The notes under the pieces are model-generated. The model saw nothing but the letters and a program-made list of their open reading frames with translations, ran no database searches and was not told the origin of the DNA. A program made the position numbers and the translations under genes. This document shows, in pieces, positions 25,693 to 34,503 of a stretch of 64,000 nucleotides of DNA (position 1 is its first letter; the number at the start of each line of letters is the position of its first letter). Origin of the DNA: Halorarum salinum (GTDB taxonomy: Archaea > Halobacteriota > Halobacteria > Halobacteriales > Haloferacaceae); NCBI RefSeq assembly GCF_013402875.1, contig NZ_CP058579.1:2790001-2854000 (forward strand), read 5' to 3'.

Positions 25693-26723
25693 AGCCCGAG
25701 CGGGAGGAAGGGTATCTTGGCGACGTCCTCGGTCCGCTGATCGACGATCGCGATGAGATTAAGTCGGCCATCAAGACGACCGACGACCCGGCAGAGCGAG
25801 CAGCGCTCGAGGATCGCTCGGCAGCGTTGAAGTGGATCCTCGTCGCGTGCTTCGGCTATCAGGGCCACGCGAACGCGAAGTTCGGACGGATCGAATGCCA
25901 CGAGACGATCAACGCCTACGCCCGCGAGATCCTCCTCGACGCCAAAACAGCGTTGGAAGATGGAGGGTGGCGAGTGCTCCACGGGATCGTGGACTCTATC
26001 TGGGTAACGCCGGCGGCGGACGTCGACGTTGAAGACCGCCGGCCACTTGAGGAGATTACGGCGGAAGTCTCGCGAGAGGCCCAGATCGAACTTGAGTACG
26101 AGGCAGCATTCGACTGGGTCGCCTTCTGCCTGCTCCGGGATTCAGACGCTGGCGCACTCACGAAGTACTTCGGACGACGCAGCGGCGAGGTACTTCCATC
26201 CAATCCTGCCGAGGATCAGGGCGAAGCGGTGAAGCTCCGGGGGATCGAGTGTCGCCAGCACGACACCCCCCTGTTCGTTGCCTGCGTCCAGCGAGGTTTT
26301 ATCGCGACGTTCGACAGGACGCACGACGTCGACGCCGTCCTCGGCGTCTTAGAGAGATGGCTCACCAAACTCGCTGCCGGGGACATCCCTGTAGAGCAAC
26401 TCGAAGTACAGCAGCGCGTTTCGAAGGACGTCGAGCAATCCAGTCAGGAGACACTCACAGTCTGTGCGCTCCGGCGGATGAAACGCCAAGGAACCCCACT
26501 CGCGCCTGGACAGCAGGTCGAGTACGTCGTCGTAGACGCTGACGGGCGCGGGACGGAACGCGTTCGACTCGCCCGTGAGCACGTCGACGACTATGATGCC
26601 GAGTGGTACCGCGAGCAGTGTATTAGTGCTGCGGTGAGTGTCCTCTCACCAGGCGGGTGCAGCGAGGCGGATATCAAGTCACATCTTGCAGAGAGTGAGA
26701 CGCCGCCGATCCAGGCGTATTAA
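25693..26723 (+). pseudogene. family B DNA polymerase C-terminal remnant
   Basis: Only the C-terminal third or so of a PolB is present: EGYLGDVLGPLIDDRDEIKS, then the fingers/motif B region LKWILVACFGYQGHANAKFG, then motif C as LHGIVDSIWV, where the classical YGDTDS first aspartate is replaced (I-V-D-S). The rest reads through EQCISAAVSVLS to a tail ending PPIQAY. No exonuclease or N-terminal domain is present. The reading frame joins the TOPRIM remnant near 25690, presumably by a deletion. Archaeal PolB2-type proteins with degraded motif C are known, so the motif change itself may be ancestral. Confidence 0.8.
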
Positions 26724-27011
26724 CGAGATCGAGAGTGAAGTGACTATTTGACCAACAGTTTTCATTATATATCGACTGGCCCACCAACGATGTGGGCATG
26801 CCCAGGGGATGACAGGGGTATCCCGAACCGGCTTCATCCACCGAATCTCTCGTGGAGCCGGCTCCCCCACTTCCGAGAATGGCCGATCGAAGGATGATTG
26901 GCTATGTTTGACATCTTTTGTTGTAATCCTGGATTAAGTTCCTTGGTCCTCCTGACTACGATCGGTCGGGTTGATTCGCCAGGGCGAGAGGCGACCGATC
27001 CGGAACTCTTC
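26724..27011. other. intergenic, hairpin and repeat-core word
   Basis: No gene supported. It contains a TATA-like ATTATATAT around 26764-26773, a bulged inverted repeat with arms 26828-26841 and 26852-26861 (CCGGCT...CCAC / GTGG AGCCGG), and the short core ACTTCCGAGAAT near 26870 that is shared with the dispersed island repeat. Confidence 0.4.
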
Positions 27012-27440
27012 TCAACTCACGTTCTGCGGATCTACCAAGACGGTGAATCCTTCATCGGCCTTCAGTACCCCCTGAACAGGTCCGTCCGCAACTGAGTTGT
27101 CGATTGCGTCTTCACCAACGCTCACTACCCGATTGACCGCGTCGACGAGCCATCCTCTCGTTCCCGAGCCCTCTTCCGACAGTACAACGACGTATTCACC
27201 CACACTGCCTTCGTCGTTGGCCCCACCTGCATCGAAAATGGCCCGCGGATCCAGCACACTCGTTGTGCGTCCCCGGAGGTCCATCACACCGAGCACTGAC
27301 CGGTCCGCGTTCGGGAGCGGCGTCAGCGACCCATCCATTGTCACGACTTCCTCGACGCTTTCGAGTGACACACAGTACTCCTCACCGCCGACCTGGAACT
27401 CGAGCACTTCGAGCTCTGTTTCAGTCGAATTCGCGGTCAT
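27012..27440 (-). CDS. cheW: CheW-like chemotaxis coupling protein
   Basis: 142 residues forming a single CheW domain: VLEFQVGGEEYCVSLESVEEVV, LPNADRSVLGVMDLRGRTTSVLDPRAIF, EYVVVLSEEGSGTRGWLVDAVNRVVSV. CheW bridges receptors to the kinase CheA. It is 6 bases downstream of the MCP-like gene on the same strand, making a receptor-coupler operon. No cheA in the window, so it must use a kinase elsewhere. Confidence 0.9.
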   Translation of the reverse strand: MTANSTETELEVLEFQVGGEEYCVSLESVEEVVTMDGSLTPLPNADRSVLGVMDLRGRTTSVLDPRAIFDAGGANDEGSVGEYVVVLSEEGSGTRGWLVDAVNRVVSVGEDAIDNSVADGPVQGVLKADEGFTVLVDPQNVS

Positions 27441-27446
27441 AGCGAC

Positions 27447-28388
27447 TCACCGCCCCGTTTCCAGGCCATCCTCCGCGACATCGTTGATCGTATCGACGTG
27501 ATCGCCGGCGTTCCGGATGGCGTCCGACTGCTCGCGCACCGCGGCGTCGATCTCGCGGGCCTCCGTGAGGATCCGGTCCGCGTTCTCGGCCGTCTGGTCC
27601 ACCATCGCGGAGATCTCCTCGGCGCTCGCGGCCTGCTGGTCGGTCGCGGTGGCGACCTGGGTGACGCCGACGTCGAGTTCGTCGACGGAGTCGGAGATGT
27701 CCTCGAGATTCTCCATTGCATTATCGACTTCCTTGATTCCGTCTTCGACCCGCTCGTCGCTCTCGTCGAGCGCGTCGACCGCCGAGGACGTGTCGGACTT
27801 GATGCCGTCGAGCGTCGACTCGACGTCGGCGGCGCGCTGCTGGGACTCCTCCGCGAGCGACTTGATCTCCTCGGCGACCACCGAGAATCCGGCGCCGGCC
27901 TCGCCCGCCCGAGCGGCCTCGATGCTCGCGTTCAACGCGAGCAGGTTCGTCTGGTCGGCGATGCCGTTGATGACGTCGATGATGACGTCGATCTCGTCGA
28001 CGCCGTCGTCGATCTTCCGGACGCGCTCGGAGACGGTGGTCGAGGCGTGTCGGACCTCGTCCATCGCGTCGATGACGTTCCTGGCCGACTGGCGGCCCTC
28101 GCTGGCGAGGTCGCTGACCTCCTGGCTCTCGGCCGCGACCTCCTCGGCCGAGGAGGCGACCTCCTCGACGGCGGCGCTCATGTCCGTGACCTCCGAGCGA
28201 ACCTCGCCCATCCCCTCGCTCTGTTCGCGGCCGAGGTCCACGATCGCGTCGGTCCTGCCGGCGATCTCCTCGGAGGCCCCCTGGAGTTCTGCGAGCGCGT
28301 CGGAGACCTCATCTTCGACATCCTCGAGTTCTTGTTCGACGTCCATTGCTTCCGTCTGCTGCCCATCGTCCACGGGTTGGGATGACAT
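27447..28388 (-). CDS. soluble methyl-accepting-type transducer (sensorless)
   Basis: 313 residues, nearly all coiled coil. The signalling tip IADQTNLLALNASIEAARAGEAGAGFSVVAEEIK (read in two parts) is about residues 143-176, and flanking heptad repeats run almost to each end. There is no membrane segment, PAS, HAMP or other input domain, only ~60 residues before the coiled coil (MDVEQELEDVEDEVSDALAEL). It may pair with other transducers or sense through a partner. The promoter has TATA-like ATATTATAC about 25-33 bases upstream (28408-28422, minus). Confidence 0.88.
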   Translation of the reverse strand: MSSQPVDDGQQTEAMDVEQELEDVEDEVSDALAELQGASEEIAGRTDAIVDLGREQSEGMGEVRSEVTDMSAAVEEVASSAEEVAAESQEVSDLASEGRQSARNVIDAMDEVRHASTTVSERVRKIDDGVDEIDVIIDVINGIADQTNLLALNASIEAARAGEAGAGFSVVAEEIKSLAEESQQRAADVESTLDGIKSDTSSAVDALDESDERVEDGIKEVDNAMENLEDISDSVDELDVGVTQVATATDQQAASAEEISAMVDQTAENADRILTEAREIDAAVREQSDAIRNAGDHVDTINDVAEDGLETGR

Positions 28389-28407
28389 CGGTTGGACCCG
28401 AGGGGAG

Positions 28408-28422
28408 TCTGTATAATATTGT
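28408..28422 (-). promoter_or_regulatory. palindromic TATA region of the transducer gene
   Basis: The near-palindrome TGTATAATATTGTAT spans the expected TATA position relative to the start at 28388. Confidence 0.5.
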
Positions 28423-28604
28423 ATCCCTCGAATTACACATTCTGGTTCCTTCAGGCTTAATTTTCTACTTAGATGTTAATTACTCGATTTGAAGGAGAAT
28501 TATTCCATGCAGCAAAGTGCTAGAAACGGATTCCTTGCTGGAGCTACGGCTTTCGGAAGGTGAGAATAACCAAATTTCTTATAATCCTCTTGGGTTCTGC
28601 CAAA

Positions 28605-28736
28605 GGACTTCCGAGAATACCCCAGTCGCGGCAGTCATCCTTTCTGAATTGTCCTGTTCACTTCCTAATACGATGCTACTGACCCAGTTATATTCAACAA
28701 TGAGTGTCTGAATCTATCGCTAAGCAAGTCTGCGAG
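28605..28736 (+). repeat. dispersed island repeat, copy A (diverged)
   Basis: Shares with copies B and C, in order, CTTCCGAGAAT, GTCGCGG-AGTC, TTCTGAATTG, the AATACGA/AACACGA block, ATTCAAC and the AGTCTGCGA end. It lacks the leading CCATCAGTCAGCCGCA block. Confidence 0.6.
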
Positions 28737-28816
28737 TTCAACGATGACCTAACCAGTTAGACCCAGGTCTTATCCCCACTAGTACTCTGGAAGCCCTATA
28801 GAAGTCCCAAATTTAG

Positions 28817-29242
28817 ATGACCATTGACGTCCTCCTCGTCGAAGACGATCCTGCTGACGCGCGACTAGTCGAAGAAGCGTTCAACTCAATTGAGCGCAGT
28901 ACTTCGATTTCCGGTGTCACGACACGTCAAGAGGCGATCGACTTCCTGACCGAGCGCGTGGATGGGAAGTCGACCACTATTCCTGATATCCTTCTGTTAG
29001 ACCTGAGCCTTCCGGACGACGACGGATTCGCCGTGCTTCGGGAGGTAAGGGAGAATCCTGATCTCGTCGGACTCCCCGTCCTCGTGTTCACGAACTCCGA
29101 CGCCGAGGCCGACGTTCACCAGAGCTACGAGCTCCAGGCGAACGCCTATCTCAGAATGCCCGATAATCCAGATAAATACGAGACGGTCGCACGAGAGGTC
29201 ATTACCTTCTGGGTCGACTACAACCGCTCACCCCCGGGGTAG
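28817..29242 (+). CDS. CheY-like single-domain response regulator
   Basis: 141 residues. Acid pocket E9-D10-D11 and phospho-acceptor D62 (LLLDLSLPDDDG) are present, and the switch threonine is in VFTNSD. The normally invariant lysine of the K-P motif is replaced: ANAYLRMPDNPD has Met114 where Lys is expected. The domain ends soon after with FWVDYNRSPPG, so no output domain. It probably signals by binding a partner; the lost lysine may alter its phosphorylation-linked switching. Nearest neighbours are the transducer (divergent) and a winged-helix gene (convergent). Confidence 0.88.
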   Translation: MTIDVLLVEDDPADARLVEEAFNSIERSTSISGVTTRQEAIDFLTERVDGKSTTIPDILLLDLSLPDDDGFAVLREVRENPDLVGLPVLVFTNSDAEADVHQSYELQANAYLRMPDNPDKYETVAREVITFWVDYNRSPPG

Positions 29243-29281
29243 CACTCTACCCAATTCACGGGAGACCCGTTTTCACCTGTC

Positions 29282-29644
29282 TCAGTCGATCTCAGGATAC
29301 GACCAGTCCTCCGGCAACTCATCTGGATGGTCATCGATGAGTCGGATGAGTGGCCGCACGTCCTCGAACTTCGGCCCACGGGTGATAGTGTCAGAGTCAC
29401 GGTCCCAGCTGATGATCCCGGCCCGCTTGAGGCGCGGGAGATGCTTCCGATTGAGTTCAGCTTTGAACAGCTCCCAGTCCTTCTCCTCCGTGTTGAACCT
29501 GGGAGCGGTGAATTCCTCAATATCACGTCGATTGTACTCGTAAAGCGTCATCATGATCCGACGACGAGTCGGATGGCTCAGACAGATGAACACTTGGTCG
29601 AGTGCAATGCATCCCATTGGGGAAGTGTCTGTGAGGTTGGACAT
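29282..29644 (-). CDS. winged-helix regulator, DUF7344-like
   Basis: 120 residues. ALDQVFICLSHPTRRRIMMTLYEYN is the recognition region of haloarchaeal winged-helix proteins. It continues with FKAELNRKHLPRLKRAGIISWDRDSDTITRGPKFEDVRPLIRLIDDHP, where HLPRL is the conserved helix and the GPKF/RPLI section is the C-terminal wing/helix. Probably a DNA-binding repressor. Several fragments of relatives lie in the island. Confidence 0.82.
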   Translation of the reverse strand: MSNLTDTSPMGCIALDQVFICLSHPTRRRIMMTLYEYNRRDIEEFTAPRFNTEEKDWELFKAELNRKHLPRLKRAGIISWDRDSDTITRGPKFEDVRPLIRLIDDHPDELPEDWSYPEID

Positions 29645-29883
29645 TGGTTCCGGGGACGCATTCCTCCATTCATTAGGTCCGTACTATAGAGGATTAAGCG
29701 TTTGGCACTGATTGACACGCAAGCGTTGGAATCCGACCATAATCTCCACCATCTTTCCTTCAGTTTCTATCAAATTCTAATTGTGAGTAGTTGTAGACCC
29801 GGAATAAAGGTGGGGAATCCACTCCTTTGGGAATACAACGCTGGCATGGAAGTTGATTCAACTCACATTCGAAGAGTGCGTTC

Positions 29884-30006
29884 ATGCCAAACTATCATTG
29901 TCACAAGTGTGGACGACAATTTTTCGTCAAGGTGGAGAACGACTACGGCACCTATGAATTCAGACGATGTCCGCACTGCAGGAGCGCGAAGACTACGCTT
30001 GCATGA
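29884..30006 (+). CDS. 40-residue zinc-ribbon microprotein
   Basis: MPNYHCHKCGRQFFVKVEND then YGTYEFRRCPHCRSAKTTLA. Two CxxC/CPHC knuckles 23 residues apart form a classic zinc ribbon; this length is typical of such haloarchaeal microproteins. It is convergent with a second zinc-ribbon microprotein (30065-30193) across a 58-bp gap. The island context and intact frame suggest it is expressed. Confidence 0.6.
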   Translation: MPNYHCHKCGRQFFVKVENDYGTYEFRRCPHCRSAKTTLA

Positions 30007-30064
30007 CGATGTTGGTTCGCTCCCTCGGGGGTATGCCAGTAGTTAAGAAGCGATAAACACTTCT

Positions 30065-30193
30065 CTACAGAATAACTCCAAGTCCTCCATCATCGAGAGG
30101 CGAGATGGACCCTGACCCACAACCTGGACATGTCTTTTCGAATGCAGAGATAGCGTATCTTGCATTGCAATCGTCACACCAGACTCGTGGCAT
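30065..30193 (-). CDS. 42-residue zinc-ribbon microprotein
   Basis: MPRVWCDDCNARYAISAFEK then TCPGCGSGSISPLDDGGLGVIL. CDDC and CPGC pairs 16 residues apart form a zinc ribbon. Convergent with the microprotein at 29884. No other feature; the function of this class (possibly regulatory or RNA/DNA binding) is unknown. Confidence 0.6.
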   Translation of the reverse strand: MPRVWCDDCNARYAISAFEKTCPGCGSGSISPLDDGGLGVIL

Positions 30194-30530
30194 CAGTTAA
30201 CACCTGATCCAACGCTATCCATTTGGCGAAGCACACTACCGAATATCCGATTCATCAGTTGTTACCCCTCTCGGAACGGTGGAGGTCAGTGCCCCAAGTC
30301 AGTCATCCCAGCAATAGCAAGTACCGACAGGTGGAGATCTGGAGGGTCAATTGAAACCACCTCCGGCACCACGAATCGCTTATGAATACGTTAGTGCCAG
30401 TCAATGATGTAAACCACATCTCGAATTCTACTCGCTGTGAGCTACCTTGACAGCGACCTACCGGGTCTCGTCTCATCGCAAGCGATGTGGTTCTGATATT
30501 GCCCAGTATCAAGAGTTGTCACTCTCCGTT
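30194..30530. other. gene-free stretch
   Basis: 337 bp of island DNA without a supportable gene on either strand; stop codons are scattered in all frames. I see no strong repeat in it. Confidence 0.5.
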
Positions 30531-30698
30531 TTAGAGCCGGAATCGCCCTCGTTTGGTTTGAAGTCCGATGAGTGTTGCTCCGATAAGGAGACTGATAATG
30601 CCGAGGAGGATGATCCAGCGCGTCGGATCGCTCAGATGGACCAGGAGCTCGTCGAGCGTGGGACAGCTGGTCTGTGGGCGGTTGTTAGAGTCCGTCAT
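30531..30698 (-). pseudogene. probable remnant of a DUF7344-like winged-helix gene with a membrane tail
   Basis: 55 residues from MTDSNNRPQT. The central phrase TLDELLVHLSDPTRWIILLG corresponds to LDQVFICLSHPTRRRIMMTL of the intact winged-helix gene at 29282, but the following part becomes a membrane-like helix (ISLLIGATLIGLQTKRG) and then stops. Either a small tail-anchored protein or, more likely, a decayed winged-helix gene. Confidence 0.45.
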
Positions 30699-31426
30699 GG
30701 CTGCGTGGCTCTTCGGAAACGGGAGAGCGAATGTAACGTTCCGCGTATCAACCACACGAAGCGACCAAGGCGACCGATCATCCGGTTCAAGCGACCACTC
30801 CATCATCGGGGCCAAACGCACAGGGCAGTATCGTGTTTCCGTGGAAGGACGGAGGTGCTTCAGCCAGATAAGGGGGGAGATGGATTAACCGGTTTGCACT
30901 GAAACGGAGTGAGTCAGGGGGATCTCTTCCCACTGATTCGTTTCTAACCTGTACATTGTGTTCCATCAGTCAGCCGCACGAAGTCACTTCCGAGACTCAC
31001 CTAGTCGCGGTAGCCGTCCATCTGAATTAGCCTGCCCACTGCCAAACACAATGCGACTGGCCGATTACCTTCAACTACTGATGCCTGAATTAGCCATTAA
31101 GTAGGTCCGCGAATGTATAGACGCATATTTAAACTAGAACAACTCCGGAGAATAACGGAGAAGTGTTGCTTCGGCGCTAGATCAAGGAAGGGACGAGGGA
31201 GGGTACCCAACTTTTGACACTCGTCGTCGAACTCCTTCGTTACTCGCTTATCTGTCAAGCGACGTCGGTAAAATCGTTTTGGGAATTGGACGTATAGCTT
31301 CCTATGCGTTCCATCGCCTTCCTTTTATTACGACCGGCCGATTAAGATCCTGACGCCCGGTCGTGGCGATGTGGCGTAGAGTCGTTGTCCCGTTCACGAA
31401 CAGTCACCAGTTTCCCGCCCAAAACC
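30699..31426. other. gene-free stretch holding repeat copy B
   Basis: 728 bp without a convincing gene. Contains repeat copy B at 30960-31112. The end (31230-31426) carries the promoter region of the 31427 gene but I see no strong TATA box. Confidence 0.6.
30960..31112 (+). repeat. dispersed island repeat, copy B
   Basis: Begins GTTCCATCAGTCAGCCGCA and ends AAGTAGGTCCGCGA. Roughly three quarters identical by eye to copy C over its whole length. Confidence 0.75.
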
Positions 31427-32026
31427 ATGGCAACCACTGAATCCCCCGTCGACCAGCAGACCGTCGAAGAGATCATCAGAGACTGGCCGAACGAGCCGAC
31501 GGAGATCGCAGAGCGCGTCATCGAGCGGTACGGATGGCCGGACGAGGCAGCGCCGAGCGAGTTGCTCTGGTATGATAACGGCTCGTGGAAGCGGACGGAG
31601 TTGTACCGTGACGGCATCCCGCACAACTTCCCGAAGGAGCACACTGACTATCTCAAGCAGGTCATCGACTATCGTGTCCCGCCCGAGAAGTTCGACGATC
31701 TCGGGCGGTTCGACGGTAGCGTGTACGTTGACCGAACCAACGGCGAACTCGCCTCCAAATGCGATCAAGAGGCGGCGAACGTCTTGGCGCTCAACCTCGC
31801 TCACGATATCATCACCGGCAAGATGTCAGTGGACGACGCTCGCCAAGAATATGCTGTCACGATGGTCAAGTCGAGGATGGGTGGATCCCCAGAGTATACT
31901 CAAAGGCTCCAGTTCTCCCTCCCCCAGGACAAGCAGCGCGACCCCGACGAGTCCATCGTCACTGACGCAATGAAAGAGGAGGTCAAAGACCAGCTTGAGG
32001 ACGTCACCACGGCCGAAGGGGGGTAG
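31427..32026 (+). CDS. conserved protein of unknown function
   Basis: 199 residues from MATTESPVDQ; soluble, acidic, with two patches: RDWPNEPTEIAERVIERYGWPDEAAPSELLWYD near the start and a helix-rich second half (ANVLALNLAHDIITGKMSVDDARQEYAVTMVKSRMGG). No cysteine cluster. I do not recognise the family. It has intact coding character and is followed by a 42-residue ORF and the CBS gene on the same strand. Confidence 0.7.
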   Translation: MATTESPVDQQTVEEIIRDWPNEPTEIAERVIERYGWPDEAAPSELLWYDNGSWKRTELYRDGIPHNFPKEHTDYLKQVIDYRVPPEKFDDLGRFDGSVYVDRTNGELASKCDQEAANVLALNLAHDIITGKMSVDDARQEYAVTMVKSRMGGSPEYTQRLQFSLPQDKQRDPDESIVTDAMKEEVKDQLEDVTTAEGG

Positions 32027-32064
32027 CACCCACGGGAGACCAACCGCTTGATCTTTCCCATTTC

Positions 32065-32193
32065 ATGGTCAATGACGTCCTCGACTATCACCCATCTGCC
32101 CTGGGAACAGAGGGATACGCTCCCGTTGCTGCCAACTACATTGAGTATGAACGTGGGTTAGACGACTTCCTAGCGAAAGCCCTAGCTTGTTGA
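32065..32193 (+). CDS. 42-residue hypothetical protein, possibly a fragment
   Basis: MVNDVLDYHPSALGTEGYAP then VAANYIEYERGLDDFLAKAL, AC. No family recognised. The 38 bases after the previous gene and the 28 bases before the CBS gene suggest it belongs to the same unit, but it may be an N-terminal fragment of a larger lost gene. Confidence 0.4.
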   Translation: MVNDVLDYHPSALGTEGYAPVAANYIEYERGLDDFLAKALAC

Positions 32194-32221
32194 GACAGCA
32201 TTAGCTAGCTGAGATGTACTC

Positions 32222-32647
32222 ATGCCAGTTGGACATCTAGGTCCAGACGATGTCGTAACCGAAGGTCGTGACGACACGCTGGGCGATGTCGCCGAGACGC
32301 TCGACTCGGAGGGCGTGGGGGCTGCCGTCATTGCCGAGGACAACGAACCGGTTGGTATCGTCACCGACCGCGATATCGCCCTCTCCGTCACAGACGGTGA
32401 CGATATCGCCGAGCGACCGGTCGAGGACGTGATGACCAATGACCCTGTGACACTGCGCGAGGACGAGGAGGCAATCGAAATCGCGCGGACCATCGGTGAG
32501 CATAACGTGCGGCGGATTCCCGTCGTCGACGATAGTGGGGACCTGACGGGCATCGTCACACACGACGATGTCGTCGCCACCGTCGGCGAGCAACTCGATG
32601 AAATCGCCGATACAATCGAGGTTCAATCACCCGAATATAGCCCATAA
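32222..32647 (+). CDS. CBS-domain pair protein
   Basis: 141 residues forming two tandem CBS domains: VVTEGRDDTLGDVAETLDSEGVGAAVIAEDNEPVGIVTDRDIAL and VMTNDPVTLREDEEAIEIARTIGEHNVRRIPVVDDSGDLTGIVTHDD. CBS pairs bind adenosyl nucleotides and act as energy or ionic-strength sensors. It stands alone here with no enzymatic partner domain. Confidence 0.92.
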   Translation: MPVGHLGPDDVVTEGRDDTLGDVAETLDSEGVGAAVIAEDNEPVGIVTDRDIALSVTDGDDIAERPVEDVMTNDPVTLREDEEAIEIARTIGEHNVRRIPVVDDSGDLTGIVTHDDVVATVGEQLDEIADTIEVQSPEYSP

Positions 32648-32814
32648 TCCGACTCCGCTTTCCTTTTTTCAGTTCACGGACGATGCGAGGGTTCGTCCGA
32701 TCCCTCGCGGACGGCAATCGAACCGCGGACGATACTTGACATCCGGATTTGTGCGCCCAACAGCTGGCGAAGCGGGCAGTCAACCGACGCCCGCCGATCA
32801 GTAACCGATCCCTT

Positions 32815-33453
32815 TTAGCTTGACGACTGCTCGTCGTCGAGATACGCCATAGCCTCCTCGTCGGAGACCTGTCCGAATTGCTCGTAAAACTCCCCAACTG
32901 CACTGAAATGGGGCGGACTCTCGACGGCAATGACGTTGTCGGCGTCAGTTTGGAGCTCCTCGATCACATCGGGCGAGCCAACGGGGACCGCCAGGACCAC
33001 ACGCTCCGCACCAGCCTCATCTACGTGTCTCAGACACGCTCGGACCGTCGCCCCAGTGGCGAGCCCGTCATCGACAATGACGACCCGATTCCCAGCTAGC
33101 TCCGGAGGGTCACGATCGCTCCGATACTGGTCGGCTTTCTGACGCGCGTTCTCCGCCTCCCGCTCGCGTACACGCTCGATGTACTCGTCCGGGACGTTCA
33201 GTTGCTCAATGAGGTCGTCGTTCAGCCAACTGCTGCCATCGCTGGCGACGGCACCGATGGCAAGCTCCGAGTTGCTCGGGGCGCCGATCTTGGACGCGGC
33301 GACGATATCGAGCGGTACGTCGAGCGCATTGGCAACGGGCCGTGCGACGGGAAGCCCGCCGCGCGGGATTCCGAGGACAATATCGGCCTCGACGTCGTCC
33401 TGGTCGAGAACGTCGGCGAGTTGGCCACCGGCGTCCGTCCGCTCTTGGAACAT
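32815..33453 (-). CDS. type I phosphoribosyltransferase-like protein
   Basis: 212 residues. The PRPP-binding signature NRVVIVDDGLATGATV is intact at about residues 119-134, and DIVLGIPRGGLPVARPVANALDVPLDI gives the N-terminal loop. Such stand-alone domains in haloarchaea are of uncertain substrate. It ends in DDEQSSS. Convergent with the CBS gene across 167 bp. Confidence 0.88.
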   Translation of the reverse strand: MFQERTDAGGQLADVLDQDDVEADIVLGIPRGGLPVARPVANALDVPLDIVAASKIGAPSNSELAIGAVASDGSSWLNDDLIEQLNVPDEYIERVREREAENARQKADQYRSDRDPPELAGNRVVIVDDGLATGATVRACLRHVDEAGAERVVLAVPVGSPDVIEELQTDADNVIAVESPPHFSAVGEFYEQFGQVSDEEAMAYLDDEQSSS

Positions 33454-33963
33454 GGCGTGGTCACCCGGGCGCGTTACGGGCCTCGCACGTTAGTGGTTGC
33501 CGCAGGAAGGGACGGTATCTCGGAGACCACTCCCGTAATCGAATCATGGTCGGTGCTACAGACGTCGTTTGCGATATCAGCTGTGGGTGAGACGGCCTCG
33601 TGAACTCAGGAGCTACTCTCCTTACTGGGAGGGACTTTGCGGTCACGGTGGCGACATTTTTGCGCTTGTTGCGATGCTGGACCACGACGCCGGAGCAGCT
33701 AGCCCCGTTCACTTCGTGAAGCTGCCGCGGTGCTTTCGACTCCGTTATCGATACATGACGAAGTGACCAGTGTCTATTGATCCGACTTATCGTAGTCGTG
33801 CTCATGGTAACGGGCAACCTCATACGCTGTGCAGATCCCGGTGACCGCGAACGATATCTGACGATCTGTCAAATGCTCTCTCCCCGAAGTACATTACTCT
33901 CCGACCTCTACTCGCCAGGTGTTTTTCCGACACTAGGTCAACTGGATGAGTAGCTTAGACTGA
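33454..33963. other. gene-free stretch
   Basis: 510 bp with no supportable gene. Short frames exist, for example SPVHFVKLPRCF on + and ICTAYEVARYHEHDYDKSDQ on -, but both are too short and lack starts; they may be scraps of lost genes. Confidence 0.45.
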
Positions 33964-34317
33964 TCACTGCGTGCCTTCCTCGTGAAAGAAGAGATTGACC
34001 AGAAGGACGAGAAAGACGAGCGTGAGGAGGCTTGCGGTTTGGTCGATTGGCTGGCCCCAGTCGCCAATGAGGAGCGAAAACAAGGTGAGGATGGCGACGA
34101 GCGGTGCAAAGACGAGATATAATATCGGTTGCCAGTAGTGCGTGAAAAAGGCGATCAGCCACATGACGAAGACGATCCACAGTACGAGATAGTTCCCCCC
34201 TCCCTCTGTCCACCACAGATAAAAGTAGACTGCAAAAAGCACTACTGCAACTACGATAGCAGTCAAATTAAATTTATACCCTGGCTGATTTTTCCAATCC
34301 AGTCTGGGCACGACCAT
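33964..34317 (-). CDS. small three-pass membrane protein
   Basis: 117 residues with three membrane helices: FNLTAIVVAVVLFAVYFYLWW, YLVLWIVFVMWLIAFFTHYW / PILYLVFAPLVAILTLFSLLIG, and ASLLTLVFLVLLVNLFF. The ATG at 34317 is chosen over an upstream TTG because the TATA-like TTTAAG is about 28 bases before it. Function unknown; it lies upstream of an antiporter on the same strand with a ~180-bp gap. Confidence 0.65.
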   Translation of the reverse strand: MVVPRLDWKNQPGYKFNLTAIVVAVVLFAVYFYLWWTEGGGNYLVLWIVFVMWLIAFFTHYWQPILYLVFAPLVAILTLFSLLIGDWGQPIDQTASLLTLVFLVLLVNLFFHEEGTQ

Positions 34318-34503
34318 GTCTGTAAATCGACTCGCGATGTGCTTAAATCGCGTGACCAATAGGGAATCTTACTTATCGGTTATTTTCAACCATCGCTATC
34401 TTGTCCCTGGATGCACCTATACAATATTGAAAGCCCGAACCGCCAACTCCACTCTCTGTACTGGTTACTGAGGGCCAGGGGGGAGAGTCCTCTTCACCAA
34501 GGG

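Larger units (their letters stand above)
28389..28816. other. gene-free stretch holding repeat copy A
   Basis: AT-rich 428-bp gap between divergent transducer and response-regulator genes. No ORF with coding character. It contains repeat copy A (28605-28736) and, just before the response regulator, CTATAG at 28796-28801. Confidence 0.6.

Noticed and set aside
26898-27095. A 65-codon + strand frame downstream of the polymerase remnant
   Set aside because: More than a third lies antisense to cheW; no domain and no start signal.
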